In this document: piece after piece, positions 9,095-17,870 of the stretch
How the letters are laid out: every line of letters begins with the position of its first letter
Position numbering within the stretch: the first letter of the stretch is position 1
Assembly (NCBI RefSeq): GCF_030732845.1
Contig: NZ_JASHKA010000006.1
Location: 186,001 to 250,000 of the forward strand
Length of the DNA: 64,000 nucleotides
DNA from: Roseibium sp. MMSF_3544
Lineage (GTDB): Bacteria; Pseudomonadota; Alphaproteobacteria; Rhizobiales; Stappiaceae
Reading direction: 5' to 3'
Made by a program: the position numbers and the translations under genes
The notes under the pieces: generated by a model
The model's database searches: none
Seen by the model: the letters and a program-made list of their open reading frames with translations, nothing else
Told to the model about the DNA's origin: nothing

Positions 9095-10356
9095 TGTGAG
9101 ACAATTTTCCGGTTTGAGTATTACGCAGGAATTCTTTGGCTATCGAGCTTAGCGTCATGGTATTCCGAAACAAGCCCGCTATCGCGAAGGGGGCCGAACA
9201 GGCACATTTGACTTCTGCAAGGAGCACACACGGGCAGCCAACAGGATGAGCGATTGTCCATGGCGCTGCATTTGAACAACCAGGATGCCTCGGTCGTGGC
9301 AAGCGACGCACTGACAGCATTGCATCCCTGTCTTGTTGCCGCGGATCGCCCTTCAATAGCCTTATGCGATGCGACGCCACTTTGTGTTGGTTCGTCGACG
9401 CCGTGGGTCACCTCGTAGAAACGGCCAAGAATTTCTGAATGCCCGAGTTGGGTTTCACGGCAGCTGCTTGTTCCTGAAGACTTTCCAATAAATCCATTTA
9501 CCGAACATACAGCTCGCCGCAGCCCGTAAGCTCTATTGCCGCGGGGTGCCACCCACTGCGGCGCTGACGATAGGATGCAATAGCCGTGGCCTCTCCGCGT
9601 AAAAATGCGTGAGACGTTGCACAAAACGGAGGTCACCCACTTCGCACAAGGTTTGGTTTCATTTTCTGGGAAATTTGGTAGCGGAGGACCGCTACCACCG
9701 TTACCCCCAACCCATGGGGTTCCAGTTTGTGTTGGCTTTGTTTTCTCGTAATCAGTTGATTTGAATTGGAAAACCGTAAAGTCTCTAGCCAGAGATCATT
9801 GAACTTGCGGAAAACCAAAGTGCCGACCCGACTTCGCTACATCGACCGTGTATCTCTCAATCGAGACAGCCAATATCCGAAATGGGGCTGGAAGCAAAAT
9901 GGCAGGTTTTGTGTTTCGGTTGGTTGAAGCTGACATCTGACCGGATTGGTCGTACGCACCTTGACTGCCTCAGTGGTTACCATACCCGAGCCGACAGTTA
10001 GGTTCAGAAGCGATGCAAGTACGTTCGCATCCGGAAATACTTAAAGACGCAACTTGAAGAAGACATCATGGGAAAAGTCGAGGTTCCCGGTCCCGGTACA
10101 AACTTCGCGACTACCTAGTCATCCAAAGATCGCGCAAAGGCCATAACCCAGCCTGACACGATAGCGCCTACGTGCGCACCTGAAGATGTTAGGCTCATAG
10201 ATTTTGGGGATCAGGCCATCAATCGCAATTTACGGACTTGAGTATTCGCGGGGTGCTTTTGATGAGTGAGAAACTCTTATGCACGCTGGATCGTTTGTGC
10301 GGATTGCAGCATCTGAAACGTCTGCCTTCAAGGCAAGAATCCAAAGCCGAAATCAA
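9095..10356. other. Long region without recognisable genes
   Basis: About 1.26 kb between the OmpA-domain gene start and the MocR gene end. Open frames here (for example the minus frame 9121-9636) are rich in Cys, Arg and Ser and show no family motif or ribosome site. The only clear structure is a 9-bp perfect hairpin at 9676-9697. No tRNA, inverted terminal repeats or integrase motif was found. It may be decayed sequence. Confidence 0.6.
9676..9697. repeat. Perfect inverted repeat in gene-free region
   Basis: TGGTAGCGG (9676-9684) and CCGCTACCA (9689-9697) are perfectly complementary around the four-base loop AGGA. No T-run follows on either strand, and no gene ends nearby except at distance, so it is not an obvious terminator. 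Confidence 0.5.
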
Positions 10357-11898
10357 CTAAAAATTGTCTGCGAAGGGATGCGTTGAGCCGTCCACCAAAT
10401 CCGAAATGGATTTCAGTTTTGGTCCATGCGCAAGTATCTTTTCTTCATCATATGCGGCGAACCCGAGCAACAGACCTTTCCGTCGTCGATTGGACGAATA
10501 ATAGATTGAAAGGGCGCGCGCAGTCGTTTTTTGCTCCCACAGATCCAACGACACTTGCCGATCGTTAGCGGACATCTGCAAGGGCAAGATGAAGTGCATT
10601 CCGCTTTCAAATTCGGCTGCTGGAGGCGTGTATCCCAGAAATCGGTCCAGAACATGCGCCATGCAGATTTGTCGGGCGTGGTAAAGCTCGCGCATGCGGC
10701 GCAAATGGGCGGCGTAAAGGCCGCGGTGCATGAACTCGGCCAGAACCATTTGCTCAAGGATGGGCGCGTGCCGGTCTATGACAGCACGCGCCCTGGCGAA
10801 ATCAAGCGCCAGGTCCTTCGGCGCAACGACATAGCCGAGACGAAACGAGGGCAAGAGCGTTTTTGAGAACGTGCCGATCATGATGACCCTGTCGTCGGCA
10901 TCTTGGCTTTTGATCGCAGGTCGTATGCCACCCTTGTAAAAAAACTCGCAGTCGTAGTCGTCTTCCAGGATCCAGGCACCGGAACTGCTGGAAAACGAAA
11001 GCATCTGTCCTCTTCGTTCACTCGACATTCGGCCCCCGAGAGGATAGTGGCGCGCTGGCGAGGTCACGATCATCCGGGGGGCTGGGAAGGACTTTCGCCC
11101 CTTTTCGAAATTCATGCCGTTTTGGTCGGCTTCGACAGGATAAACCGTGCAGCCGTTTGCAGCCAATGTGGCTCGGGTCCCGATGTAACCCGGTTCTTCG
11201 ATCCATACGGGATCGCCGCGTTCGAGCAGCAGTCGCGTCACGAGATCAAGGCTTTGTTGCGAACCGGTCGTGATGATGACCTGATCGGCCTGGCAATCGA
11301 CTTTGCGCGTGACCCGCAGGTGGTGAACGATTGCCTCGCGCAGCGGTTCATACCCGGCGTTTGTCACGTTGACGAGGATGTTGCCCTTGAGGCGGCCGGT
11401 GACCTCGTTCATGAGTCGAAGCCAGGAGCGCATGGGGAACGAGGTAATGTCCGGCACATCCGGCATGAACGGTGTCGGGGTCTCAGTCAGCGCTCCCGGG
11501 TTCTGGGTTACCAGATTTCTTCCGCGCGCGGACAGCCGTCGAAACGGGTAGCTTTCGGACGCAACGGGAAGTCGTTCGCCTGGCTCCTGAACGTATCCTT
11601 CAGAAAGATCTTCGGTTTCGTCGGTTGTCACAAAGGTGCCGGCGCCGACGCGGGAGTCCAGCAAACCCTCTGCAGTGAGAGTTTCGAAGACATGCAGAAC
11701 CGTGTTCCTGGACACGCCCCAGTCTCTGGCCAAGGCTCGCGTTGACGGGAGCCGTGTTCCTCTCTGCAGTCGCCCGGACGTCACCGCCTGGCGAAACACA
11801 GCACTGATCTGTTCATGGATCGGAGTGTCTCCATTCCGATCCAGCTCTATTGAAACCAGCGCCCCCAATGAGCCGATCCGTGCCATCCGGTATTCCAC
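10357..11898 (-). CDS. MocR-family transcriptional regulator (GntR helix-turn-helix plus aminotransferase domain)
   Basis: 513 residues from a GTG at 11898; an ATG at 11886 is an equally possible start. An N-terminal winged helix (PIHEQISAVFRQAVTSGRL...GTRLPSTRALARDWGVSRNTV) is joined to a fold-type I aminotransferase domain. Its PLP lysine is visible in IGTFSKTLLPSFRLGYV (K346). Such regulators bind PLP and usually control nearby amine, GABA, taurine or vitamin B6 genes. It is divergent from the large operon starting at 12143, and the intergenic region holds repeated CTCAA motifs that could be its operator. It is the likely regulator of that operon and suggests an amine effector. Confidence 0.9.
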   Translation of the reverse strand: MEYRMARIGSLGALVSIELDRNGDTPIHEQISAVFRQAVTSGRLQRGTRLPSTRALARDWGVSRNTVLHVFETLTAEGLLDSRVGAGTFVTTDETEDLSEGYVQEPGERLPVASESYPFRRLSARGRNLVTQNPGALTETPTPFMPDVPDITSFPMRSWLRLMNEVTGRLKGNILVNVTNAGYEPLREAIVHHLRVTRKVDCQADQVIITTGSQQSLDLVTRLLLERGDPVWIEEPGYIGTRATLAANGCTVYPVEADQNGMNFEKGRKSFPAPRMIVTSPARHYPLGGRMSSERRGQMLSFSSSSGAWILEDDYDCEFFYKGGIRPAIKSQDADDRVIMIGTFSKTLLPSFRLGYVVAPKDLALDFARARAVIDRHAPILEQMVLAEFMHRGLYAAHLRRMRELYHARQICMAHVLDRFLGYTPPAAEFESGMHFILPLQMSANDRQVSLDLWEQKTTARALSIYYSSNRRRKGLLLGFAAYDEEKILAHGPKLKSISDLVDGSTHPFADNF

Positions 11899-11916
11899 GT
11901 ATAAGAGCCAATTTCG

Positions 11917-11993
11917 CTCAAATTATCTCAAAATGGACCTGATGCTCAATGGCTAAGCATGCACAAATTATATCCACGCGACACGCTCAAAAA
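11917..11993 (+). promoter_or_regulatory. Direct CTCAA(A) repeats, candidate MocR operator
   Basis: CTCAAAT at 11917 and CTCAAAA at 11927 are exactly ten bases apart. Further CTCAAT at 11945 and CTCAAAAA at 11986 lie in the same orientation. Direct repeats spaced about one helical turn are typical of MocR-type operators such as those of GabR and PdxR. The repeats lie between the divergent regulator and the transport/redox operon. Assignment is an inference. Confidence 0.4.
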
Positions 11994-12142
11994 GAAATAC
12001 CCACGTGTGATCGGGGTCTTTCAAACTAGAGCGCGAATAAACCCAAAACGTTGGTTCGAAACTCTTAAGCAACTTGGTCGCGTTCAAAAGTCAAAACATA
12101 CCCAGTTATTAAAGAGTTGAATCGCTTAGCCGGGGAATAAAT

Positions 12143-13702
12143 ATGTCAAAGAGAGAAAATCTAAAGTCGGCCGTAAATGATCTTGAGTCGGGCGCGCTTA
12201 CTCGACGTACTTTTTTAGCTCGAGCGTCAGCACTTGGCGTTTCAACCGCTGTTGCGAACTTCATAGTGCAATCTCCACTCGGTGCCTCGAAAGCGTACGC
12301 GGCTATCTCGGGACCGGAAGAACGCGCCTGGGCGCTTGCTCAGGAAATGGCGGCAAAAGCACAGAAAAAAACGCTGACGCTTTTGATCCCCACAGGGTCG
12401 ATCGGCAACATGACACCCTATGTCGACAAATGGAAAAATGAGCTCGGCATCACGCTTGAGTTCATTGAGGAACCTGACGAAGTCGTTCACACAAAAGGCA
12501 TGCAGGAAGCTGTCGCCAAGACAGGGCGATACGATGTGATGATGCCGACAGCTATGTCCTACCCGGACTGGATCGATTCGGGTGTCATTTATGACCTGAC
12601 GGAGTGGACGGAACAGTACAATCCTGAGCTATTCAACCCGGACTATGGTGTTGTTTTCCCCGCAAGCCACCATGCGCAGCTCTACAATGGCCGCGTCGCG
12701 GGCCTGTTGAACGACGGCGATCAAATCACGCTGATTGGCCGGGCAGACCTCATCGAAGCGAAGGCGAAGGCGTTCGAGGACAAATTCGGATATCCGCTGA
12801 CGATGCCAAAAACCTGGAAGCAATACTACGACATTGCATCCTTCATGCATGACCCGGACAACAACTTCTTTGGAAGCCTCGAATACCGTTCGCGCTACTA
12901 CGTGAAGTGGATGTTCATGCAGCGCTTGATGTCGAAGGGGCGCCTCTATTTCGACGGCGAGATGAACCCGACTTTCAATTCCGACGAGGGTCTGGCGGCA
13001 CTTGAAGACATGCTGGCGATGAACGCTTACCTGCATCCGGATGCGTTCTCGTTCACCTGGTCGTCAAACTACAACTCGTTTGGTCGCGGCGAAGGCTTCA
13101 TGAACATCGTTTGGCCGTCCGGCTACAAGTATTCGATGAACCCGAAAACAGGGCCGGCGACCCACGGCAAGATTGCGGCGACGGTCATGCCGTCGGACAC
13201 ATTGGCCGATGGAACCGAACTTTATGCAGGCCTGTTCTGCTGGGGTTATGGCTACGCGGTCTCCAAGTATTCGGCCAATCCCGAACTTGCCTATGCGTAT
13301 GCCCAGTGGATGACGTCTCCGACGATCGGAGCCGACGCTATTCCGTATCTCGGCGGCTATTCGGATCCCTATCGCGTCAACCACATGAAAGAGCCGACTC
13401 CGCGCCTCGTCGAAACGTATGGCGAACCTTATCTGCAAACGCTTTACGACAACATGGTCAACACAGTGCCGGATTTCTGCCTGCCAGGAGGCTTCGAATA
13501 TCAAGATGCCCTCGACAAGGAGATCCACGCCTGCATGACCGGTGCGAAAACACCCAAGGAAGCGCTCGACGACGCGGCGCGTTCAGTGGACCGCATCACG
13601 CGGCGCGTTGGTCGCGACAAGGTAAAGCAGTCCTGGATGGCGCTTGCCAAAAACCTTGCCGATCCGATCAAGAAGGCCTCCGGCGCCGACACCTGGGTGT
13701 AA
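12143..13702 (+). CDS. ABC transporter substrate-binding protein, family 1 (sugar/polyol/amine type), Tat signal
   Basis: 519 residues. R21-R22 in LTRRTFLARASALG and the following hydrophobic stretch indicate a Tat signal. The mature part looks like a family-1 extracellular solute-binding protein: TLTLLIPTGSIGNMTPYVDKW, then YDVMMPTAMSYPDWIDSGVIYDLTEW and a C-terminal helical lobe. At over 500 residues it is longer than maltose-type binding proteins and closer in size to those of polyol importers that use two ATPases. It is the first gene of the operon and the ligand-recognition component. A 9-bp hairpin follows the stop. Confidence 0.85.
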   Translation: MSKRENLKSAVNDLESGALTRRTFLARASALGVSTAVANFIVQSPLGASKAYAAISGPEERAWALAQEMAAKAQKKTLTLLIPTGSIGNMTPYVDKWKNELGITLEFIEEPDEVVHTKGMQEAVAKTGRYDVMMPTAMSYPDWIDSGVIYDLTEWTEQYNPELFNPDYGVVFPASHHAQLYNGRVAGLLNDGDQITLIGRADLIEAKAKAFEDKFGYPLTMPKTWKQYYDIASFMHDPDNNFFGSLEYRSRYYVKWMFMQRLMSKGRLYFDGEMNPTFNSDEGLAALEDMLAMNAYLHPDAFSFTWSSNYNSFGRGEGFMNIVWPSGYKYSMNPKTGPATHGKIAATVMPSDTLADGTELYAGLFCWGYGYAVSKYSANPELAYAYAQWMTSPTIGADAIPYLGGYSDPYRVNHMKEPTPRLVETYGEPYLQTLYDNMVNTVPDFCLPGGFEYQDALDKEIHACMTGAKTPKEALDDAARSVDRITRRVGRDKVKQSWMALAKNLADPIKKASGADTWV

Positions 13703-13717
13703 CGGCCGATCGCCGAA

Positions 13718-13741
13718 GCCGCGGGGCACCTGCCTCGCGGC
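13718..13741 (+). promoter_or_regulatory. Intercistronic hairpin between binding-protein and permease genes
   Basis: GCCGCGGGG (13718-13726) pairs with CCTCGCGGC (13733-13741) as nine base pairs with one G·T, around a six-base loop. It begins 16 bases after the binding-protein stop and has no T-run. This suggests mRNA stabilisation or processing rather than termination. Confidence 0.6.
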
Positions 13742-13807
13742 CGATCTCTCAGACATGATCCTTGCCGAGCCTCAAGCTTTTTCCCGTGACCACACCGGTA
13801 TGACCAG

Positions 13808-14773
13808 ATGACCATGCGCACAGATACACTGCCTGAAGCTATGACGGTTTCCGCCGACGAGGAACCCGTTAGCCAGCGCAAGGGAACGCGGCGCAAGACG
13901 CTCGGCAAGGCGCTCCTTTTACCGGGACAACTCATCTCCGTGTTTGTTCTGGTCGTGCCGCTGCTGGTGGCATTCTACATGAGTTTCACGGACTGGTCGC
14001 CGACGCGCGGAGCGCTGACGTCAGCCCGGTTTATCGGCCTCTTCAATTACGAAGAGCTGCTGGTCTATGACACGCGCTTTGTCGAAGCCGTTCTGCGTAC
14101 ACTGGTCTTTGCCGCAATCTGCCTGTCGCTGGAGTTCCTCATCGGGCTCGGTCTTGCTGTCTTGTTTCTAAGGAAGTTTCGCGGCAAGGCGATCCTGTTT
14201 TCAATGCTTTTGACCCCCATGATGGTGTTACCGGTTGTCGTGGGCTACACCTTCTGGATGCTGTTCCAGTCGAACGGCCCGATCAATCAGTTGATTGAAC
14301 TGGCTTTCGGCGCAGGGGCGTCGCCCGATTGGTTCAAAAGCGCACTGCTGGCCCAGATCACCGTGATCGTGACAGAGGTTTGGCACTGGACACCGCTGTT
14401 CTTCCTCATCCTGCTCTCCGGCCTCAACGCGGTGCCTGAAAACCCGATCCGTGCGGCGGTCATTCTTGGCGCCAGTCCGCGGCAGGTTTTCTGGCGCGTT
14501 GTCTTGCCGATGCTGTTGCCTGTGATCGTAATCGCCTTCGTCATCCGCGCGATGGAAATCATCAAGCTGTTCGATGAGGTATTCATGCTTACGCGTGGCG
14601 GCCCCGGATCGTCGACCGAGACAATCAGCCTCTACATCTACAAACTGGCTTTCAACGATTTCCAGCTCGCCTACGGCGCGGCCGCAGCCTTCCTCGTCCT
14701 TATCGGGACGCTCGGGCTTGTTCATCTGCTGCTTACACCGGTGCGCAATCAGCTTCTGGAGGCTCGCAACTGA
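13808..14773 (+). CDS. ABC transporter permease, MalF/UgpA type
   Basis: 321 residues with about six membrane helices. The soluble N-terminus (residues 1-40) is basic and precedes LLLPGQLISVFVLVVPLLVAFYMSFTDW, the standard first helix and SFTDW junction of sugar-type permeases. The EAA motif appears as NPIRAAVILGASPRQVFWRVVLPMLLP, the coupling helix contacting the ATPases. Its stop overlaps the start of the next permease by one base (TGATG). It is half of the importer pore. Confidence 0.9.
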   Translation: MTMRTDTLPEAMTVSADEEPVSQRKGTRRKTLGKALLLPGQLISVFVLVVPLLVAFYMSFTDWSPTRGALTSARFIGLFNYEELLVYDTRFVEAVLRTLVFAAICLSLEFLIGLGLAVLFLRKFRGKAILFSMLLTPMMVLPVVVGYTFWMLFQSNGPINQLIELAFGAGASPDWFKSALLAQITVIVTEVWHWTPLFFLILLSGLNAVPENPIRAAVILGASPRQVFWRVVLPMLLPVIVIAFVIRAMEIIKLFDEVFMLTRGGPGSSTETISLYIYKLAFNDFQLAYGAAAAFLVLIGTLGLVHLLLTPVRNQLLEARN

Positions 14774-15633
14774 TGTCCGACCGCCCGCTCACTCTGCCGC
14801 TTGCACTTCTTCTGGGTCTCGTCACCGTCGTCACCTTGTTTCCGGTGTTCTGGATCCTGATGACGGCCATCAAGCCGCCAACCGACTGGAATGCGGTTCC
14901 GGCGATCTGGGTGCCGAGCGAACCGACGCTTGTCAATTTTCAAACCCTGTTCGACCCGGAAGCTCTGGGTGTCTACGGCGTCGGCGGCGTCAGCGAAGCA
15001 GCGACCCAGGCCGTATTCGGGTCGCTTCTGGCTTCGATCGTTGCGACAGCACTTTCCGTCGGCATCGGCCTCGCGGCTGCCATTGCACTGTCGCGCTACA
15101 GCGGCGGAGGGCGTGCAACTCCGTTGATTATCCTCTCCGGGCGTATGTTCCCACCGGCCGCGATCGCCGTGCCTTTTGTGATCATCTTCTCCACGATTGG
15201 CCTCATCGACACCTATTTCGGCCTGATTGCGATCTATATCGCAGTGACTTTGCCTTTCTCGACCTGGATGCTCAAAAGCTTTGTCGACGAGGTTCCAAAA
15301 GAGGTCGAAGAAGCGGCGATGCTGGACGGTCTGACACGCGTCCGCGCCCACCTGACCGTTACGATCCCGCTGATCAAAGGCGGACTGTTCGCTACGACCT
15401 TGTTCATTTTCATTCTCAACTGGTCGGAATTCCTGTTCGCGCTCGTGCTGTCCTACACCACGATCGAAACGATCCCGGTTCGCCTTGCCAAATACGTGAC
15501 GGCGACAGCCGGCACCCTCTACGGGGTTCAGGCAGCACTTGCGGTGCTTGCGATGGTGCCGCTCGTGATCGCCGGTTTCCTGATCCAGAACCATCTCGCG
15601 CGCGGGATGACATTCGGAGCCGTGAAACGATGA
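14773..15633 (+). CDS. ABC transporter permease, MalG type
   Basis: 286 residues, polytopic. The first helix (PLALLLGLVTVVTLFPVFWILMTAIKPP) and the EAA loop VPKEVEEAAMLDGLTRVRAHLTVTIPLIKGG are typical of MalG/UgpE-type permeases. The EAA loop retains EAAMLDG almost exactly. It overlaps both neighbours by 1-4 bases, so the operon is translationally coupled through this region. Confidence 0.9.
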   Translation: MSDRPLTLPLALLLGLVTVVTLFPVFWILMTAIKPPTDWNAVPAIWVPSEPTLVNFQTLFDPEALGVYGVGGVSEAATQAVFGSLLASIVATALSVGIGLAAAIALSRYSGGGRATPLIILSGRMFPPAAIAVPFVIIFSTIGLIDTYFGLIAIYIAVTLPFSTWMLKSFVDEVPKEVEEAAMLDGLTRVRAHLTVTIPLIKGGLFATTLFIFILNWSEFLFALVLSYTTIETIPVRLAKYVTATAGTLYGVQAALAVLAMVPLVIAGFLIQNHLARGMTFGAVKR

Positions 15634-16751
15634 CCCGACACAAGCTGGAACTTATCGGCCTGCGCAAGGAATATGACGATGGCAACGTCGTTGCGGTGGA
15701 TGGCATCGATCTCGCTGTGGAGAGTGGTGAAACCATTGCGCTGCTAGGACCTTCAGGCTGCGGAAAGTCGACGACACTCAACATGATTGTCGGCCTGGAA
15801 GAACCAACCGGCGGCGACATTCATATCGACGGCAAATCGGTTGTCGGGCGCCCACCGGGCAAACGGAACATCGGCCTCGTCTTTCAGGACTACGCCGTGT
15901 TCACGCATATGACGGTGGCGAAAAATCTGTCTTTCGGGCTCGAAGTCAGCGGTCTGCCGCGATCGGAGATAAATCGGCGCGTGGGGGAAGCCGCCGAACT
16001 GCTGGGTTTGACGGACTTGCTGCAGGAAAAGGCGACGCGCCTTGGCGGCTCACAGCTTCAACGGGTTGCAATCGGACGTACCCTGGTCACCAAGCCCGCA
16101 ATTCTGCTGCTGGACGAACCGCTTTCGAACCTGGAAGCGGAGGCCCGGCAAGCGATGCGAAATGAGTTGCGCCGTCTGCAAAACGAGATCGGTTTGACCA
16201 TCGTCTACGTGACGCACGATCAGACTGAAGCGCTCTCACTCGCAAATCGGATCGCAGTCATGAGCGCGGGTAAAATCCGCCAGTTCGACGCTTCCGGGAC
16301 GGTTTACAATGAGCCTGCCCATACCTTTGTCGCCAGCTTCCTGGGCTCTCCGGCCATGAACCTCGTCCGCGGTGAACTTCGCCGCGATGGGCAGGCACTC
16401 GCCTTTAAGTCGGGCGCGTTGACCGTTCCGCTGCCGGCCCGCTTCGATGCGATGGCTCCTGCCGATCAAGCGCCGGTGACGCTGGGAATTCGTCCGGAAA
16501 ACCTCAGGATCGGTCAGCCGGGCGACAGTGGACTGATTTCGACTGTTTCCGTTGTTGAACCGAGAGGCCCGGAGGCAGCTCTGACTGTTGAAGCTGCCAA
16601 CACGGATTTTGCAGTTGTCGTTCCGTCCGCAGCCCGGCCCGAACCCGGAGAAGAAGTCTCCCTGCAATTCCCGGAGGACTCACTCGTTCTTTTCTCGGGT
16701 GAAACAGATCGCAATCTGGCCCTGCCTCACAATGTGGAGGAAGCGGCATGA
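15630..16751 (+). CDS. ABC transporter ATPase with degenerate signature motif (MalK/UgpC type)
   Basis: 373 residues from the ATG at 15630 overlapping the permease stop; a long upstream frame extension is spurious because it lies antisense-phase within the permeases. Walker A is GPSGCGKST (40-48), Q86 the Q-loop, Walker B LLLDEPLSNLEA and H196 the H-loop, all intact. The family signature LSGGQ, however, reads LGGSQ at 138-142, and the D-loop Asp is Glu. A C-terminal OB-type regulatory domain follows (residues ~240-373). It is expected to pair with the next gene product, whose defects are complementary. Confidence 0.9.
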   Translation: MTRHKLELIGLRKEYDDGNVVAVDGIDLAVESGETIALLGPSGCGKSTTLNMIVGLEEPTGGDIHIDGKSVVGRPPGKRNIGLVFQDYAVFTHMTVAKNLSFGLEVSGLPRSEINRRVGEAAELLGLTDLLQEKATRLGGSQLQRVAIGRTLVTKPAILLLDEPLSNLEAEARQAMRNELRRLQNEIGLTIVYVTHDQTEALSLANRIAVMSAGKIRQFDASGTVYNEPAHTFVASFLGSPAMNLVRGELRRDGQALAFKSGALTVPLPARFDAMAPADQAPVTLGIRPENLRIGQPGDSGLISTVSVVEPRGPEAALTVEAANTDFAVVVPSAARPEPGEEVSLQFPEDSLVLFSGETDRNLALPHNVEEAA

Positions 16752-17848
16752 CCGTCCATCCCATGATCACAAGCGCGGCCCTTCATATGGATGGGGTGTC
16801 GAGAAGGTTCGGCAAGACCCAGGCTCTGAACGCGATCAATCTGACTGTTCCGACCGGATCGTTTGTTGTTCTCCTGGGGGCGGCAGGCGCCGGTAAGACG
16901 ACAACGATGCGCATTGCCGCCGGTCTGGAGGACGCCGACGAAGGCGCGGTGCTGCTGAGCGGTATTGATGTCGACGGTGTTCAGCCAAAGGACCGGGACA
17001 TTGCGATGATTTTCGACAATCTCGCGCTTTATCCGAACAAGACGGGATACGACAACCTCGCAAATCCCCTAAAAATCAGAAAGATGGCGCAGCACGCCGT
17101 TGATGAGCGCGTTCATGCGGTATCGTCCACGCTGCGCATCGGGCACGTTCTGAAACGTTTACCGAAAACAATGAGCGGCGGCGAACGTCAACGCGTGGCC
17201 CTTGGCAGGGCGCTTGTGCGCGAGCCGAAGTTGTTTCTGCTCGACGAACCGCTCTCGAGTCTCGATGCAATGCTGCGCGTCGAGCTGCGGGCCGAGCTGA
17301 AGCGATTGCAGCAGGAGCATGGCTACTCTTTCCTGCTGGCGACACCTGATTTCAACGAAGCGCTCGCCGTTGCCGACACGATTGTCATGCTCGTTGAGGG
17401 CGAGGTCCGCCAAGTCGCGAGCCCACAGGAGATCTACGAAGCTCCGGTCGACCGTGATGTCGCACGCTTTGTTGGTGCGCCTGAAATCAATCTGTTACCC
17501 GCCAGTGTGGTCGCCGGCGACGATGGAAGACACCTTGAGCTCCTCGGGGCCAGTCTACCGCTTCCGGCAGGTCGTTTGAATTTTGACGGCGACTTCGAGG
17601 CGGGTATTCGGCCTGAACATGTCCAGATCGACCCGTCTGGAGCAGGCGCGCTTCAGGCATCCGTGGTCGATATCGAGCCGCTTGGACGCCTGTCCGCGCT
17701 CACGCTGGGCATTGGTCAGGAACAACTGCGCGTCACGCTCGCAGCGTCGCAAGCGGAACAAATGATCCCGGGATCAACGGTTGGTGTCGACATCGCTCTC
17801 GATTTTCTGATTGCGTTCGAGCGCGACACCGGACGGCGGCTCGACTGA
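16748..17848 (+). CDS. ABC transporter ATPase with degenerate Q- and H-loops (MalK/UgpC type)
   Basis: 366 residues with ATGA overlap to the previous ATPase. Walker A (GAAGAGKTT), the signature MSGGE (142-146) and Walker B LFLLDEPLSSLDA are good. The Q-loop glutamine is Asp (IFDNLALYP, D90) and the H-loop histidine is Pro (LLATPDFNEA, P200). The C-terminal domain is MalK-like. A dimer with the preceding ATPase would have one consensus site (Walker, Q and H from the first; signature from this one) and one degenerate site. The motifs are seen; the dimer model is inference. Confidence 0.9.
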   Translation: MTVHPMITSAALHMDGVSRRFGKTQALNAINLTVPTGSFVVLLGAAGAGKTTTMRIAAGLEDADEGAVLLSGIDVDGVQPKDRDIAMIFDNLALYPNKTGYDNLANPLKIRKMAQHAVDERVHAVSSTLRIGHVLKRLPKTMSGGERQRVALGRALVREPKLFLLDEPLSSLDAMLRVELRAELKRLQQEHGYSFLLATPDFNEALAVADTIVMLVEGEVRQVASPQEIYEAPVDRDVARFVGAPEINLLPASVVAGDDGRHLELLGASLPLPAGRLNFDGDFEAGIRPEHVQIDPSGAGALQASVVDIEPLGRLSALTLGIGQEQLRVTLAASQAEQMIPGSTVGVDIALDFLIAFERDTGRRLD

Positions 17849-17870
17849 GCGAACCAAAAAGAGGCCCTCC

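Noticed and set aside
10903..11745. Plus-strand open frame of 280 codons antisense to the MocR gene
   Set aside because: The MocR gene has both domains and the PLP lysine. The antisense frame is unlike any protein family I know.
14574..15629. Extended N-terminus of the first ATPase frame
   Set aside because: The extension overlaps both permease genes in another frame. The ATG at 15630 overlaps the permease stop and starts exactly at the ATPase domain.
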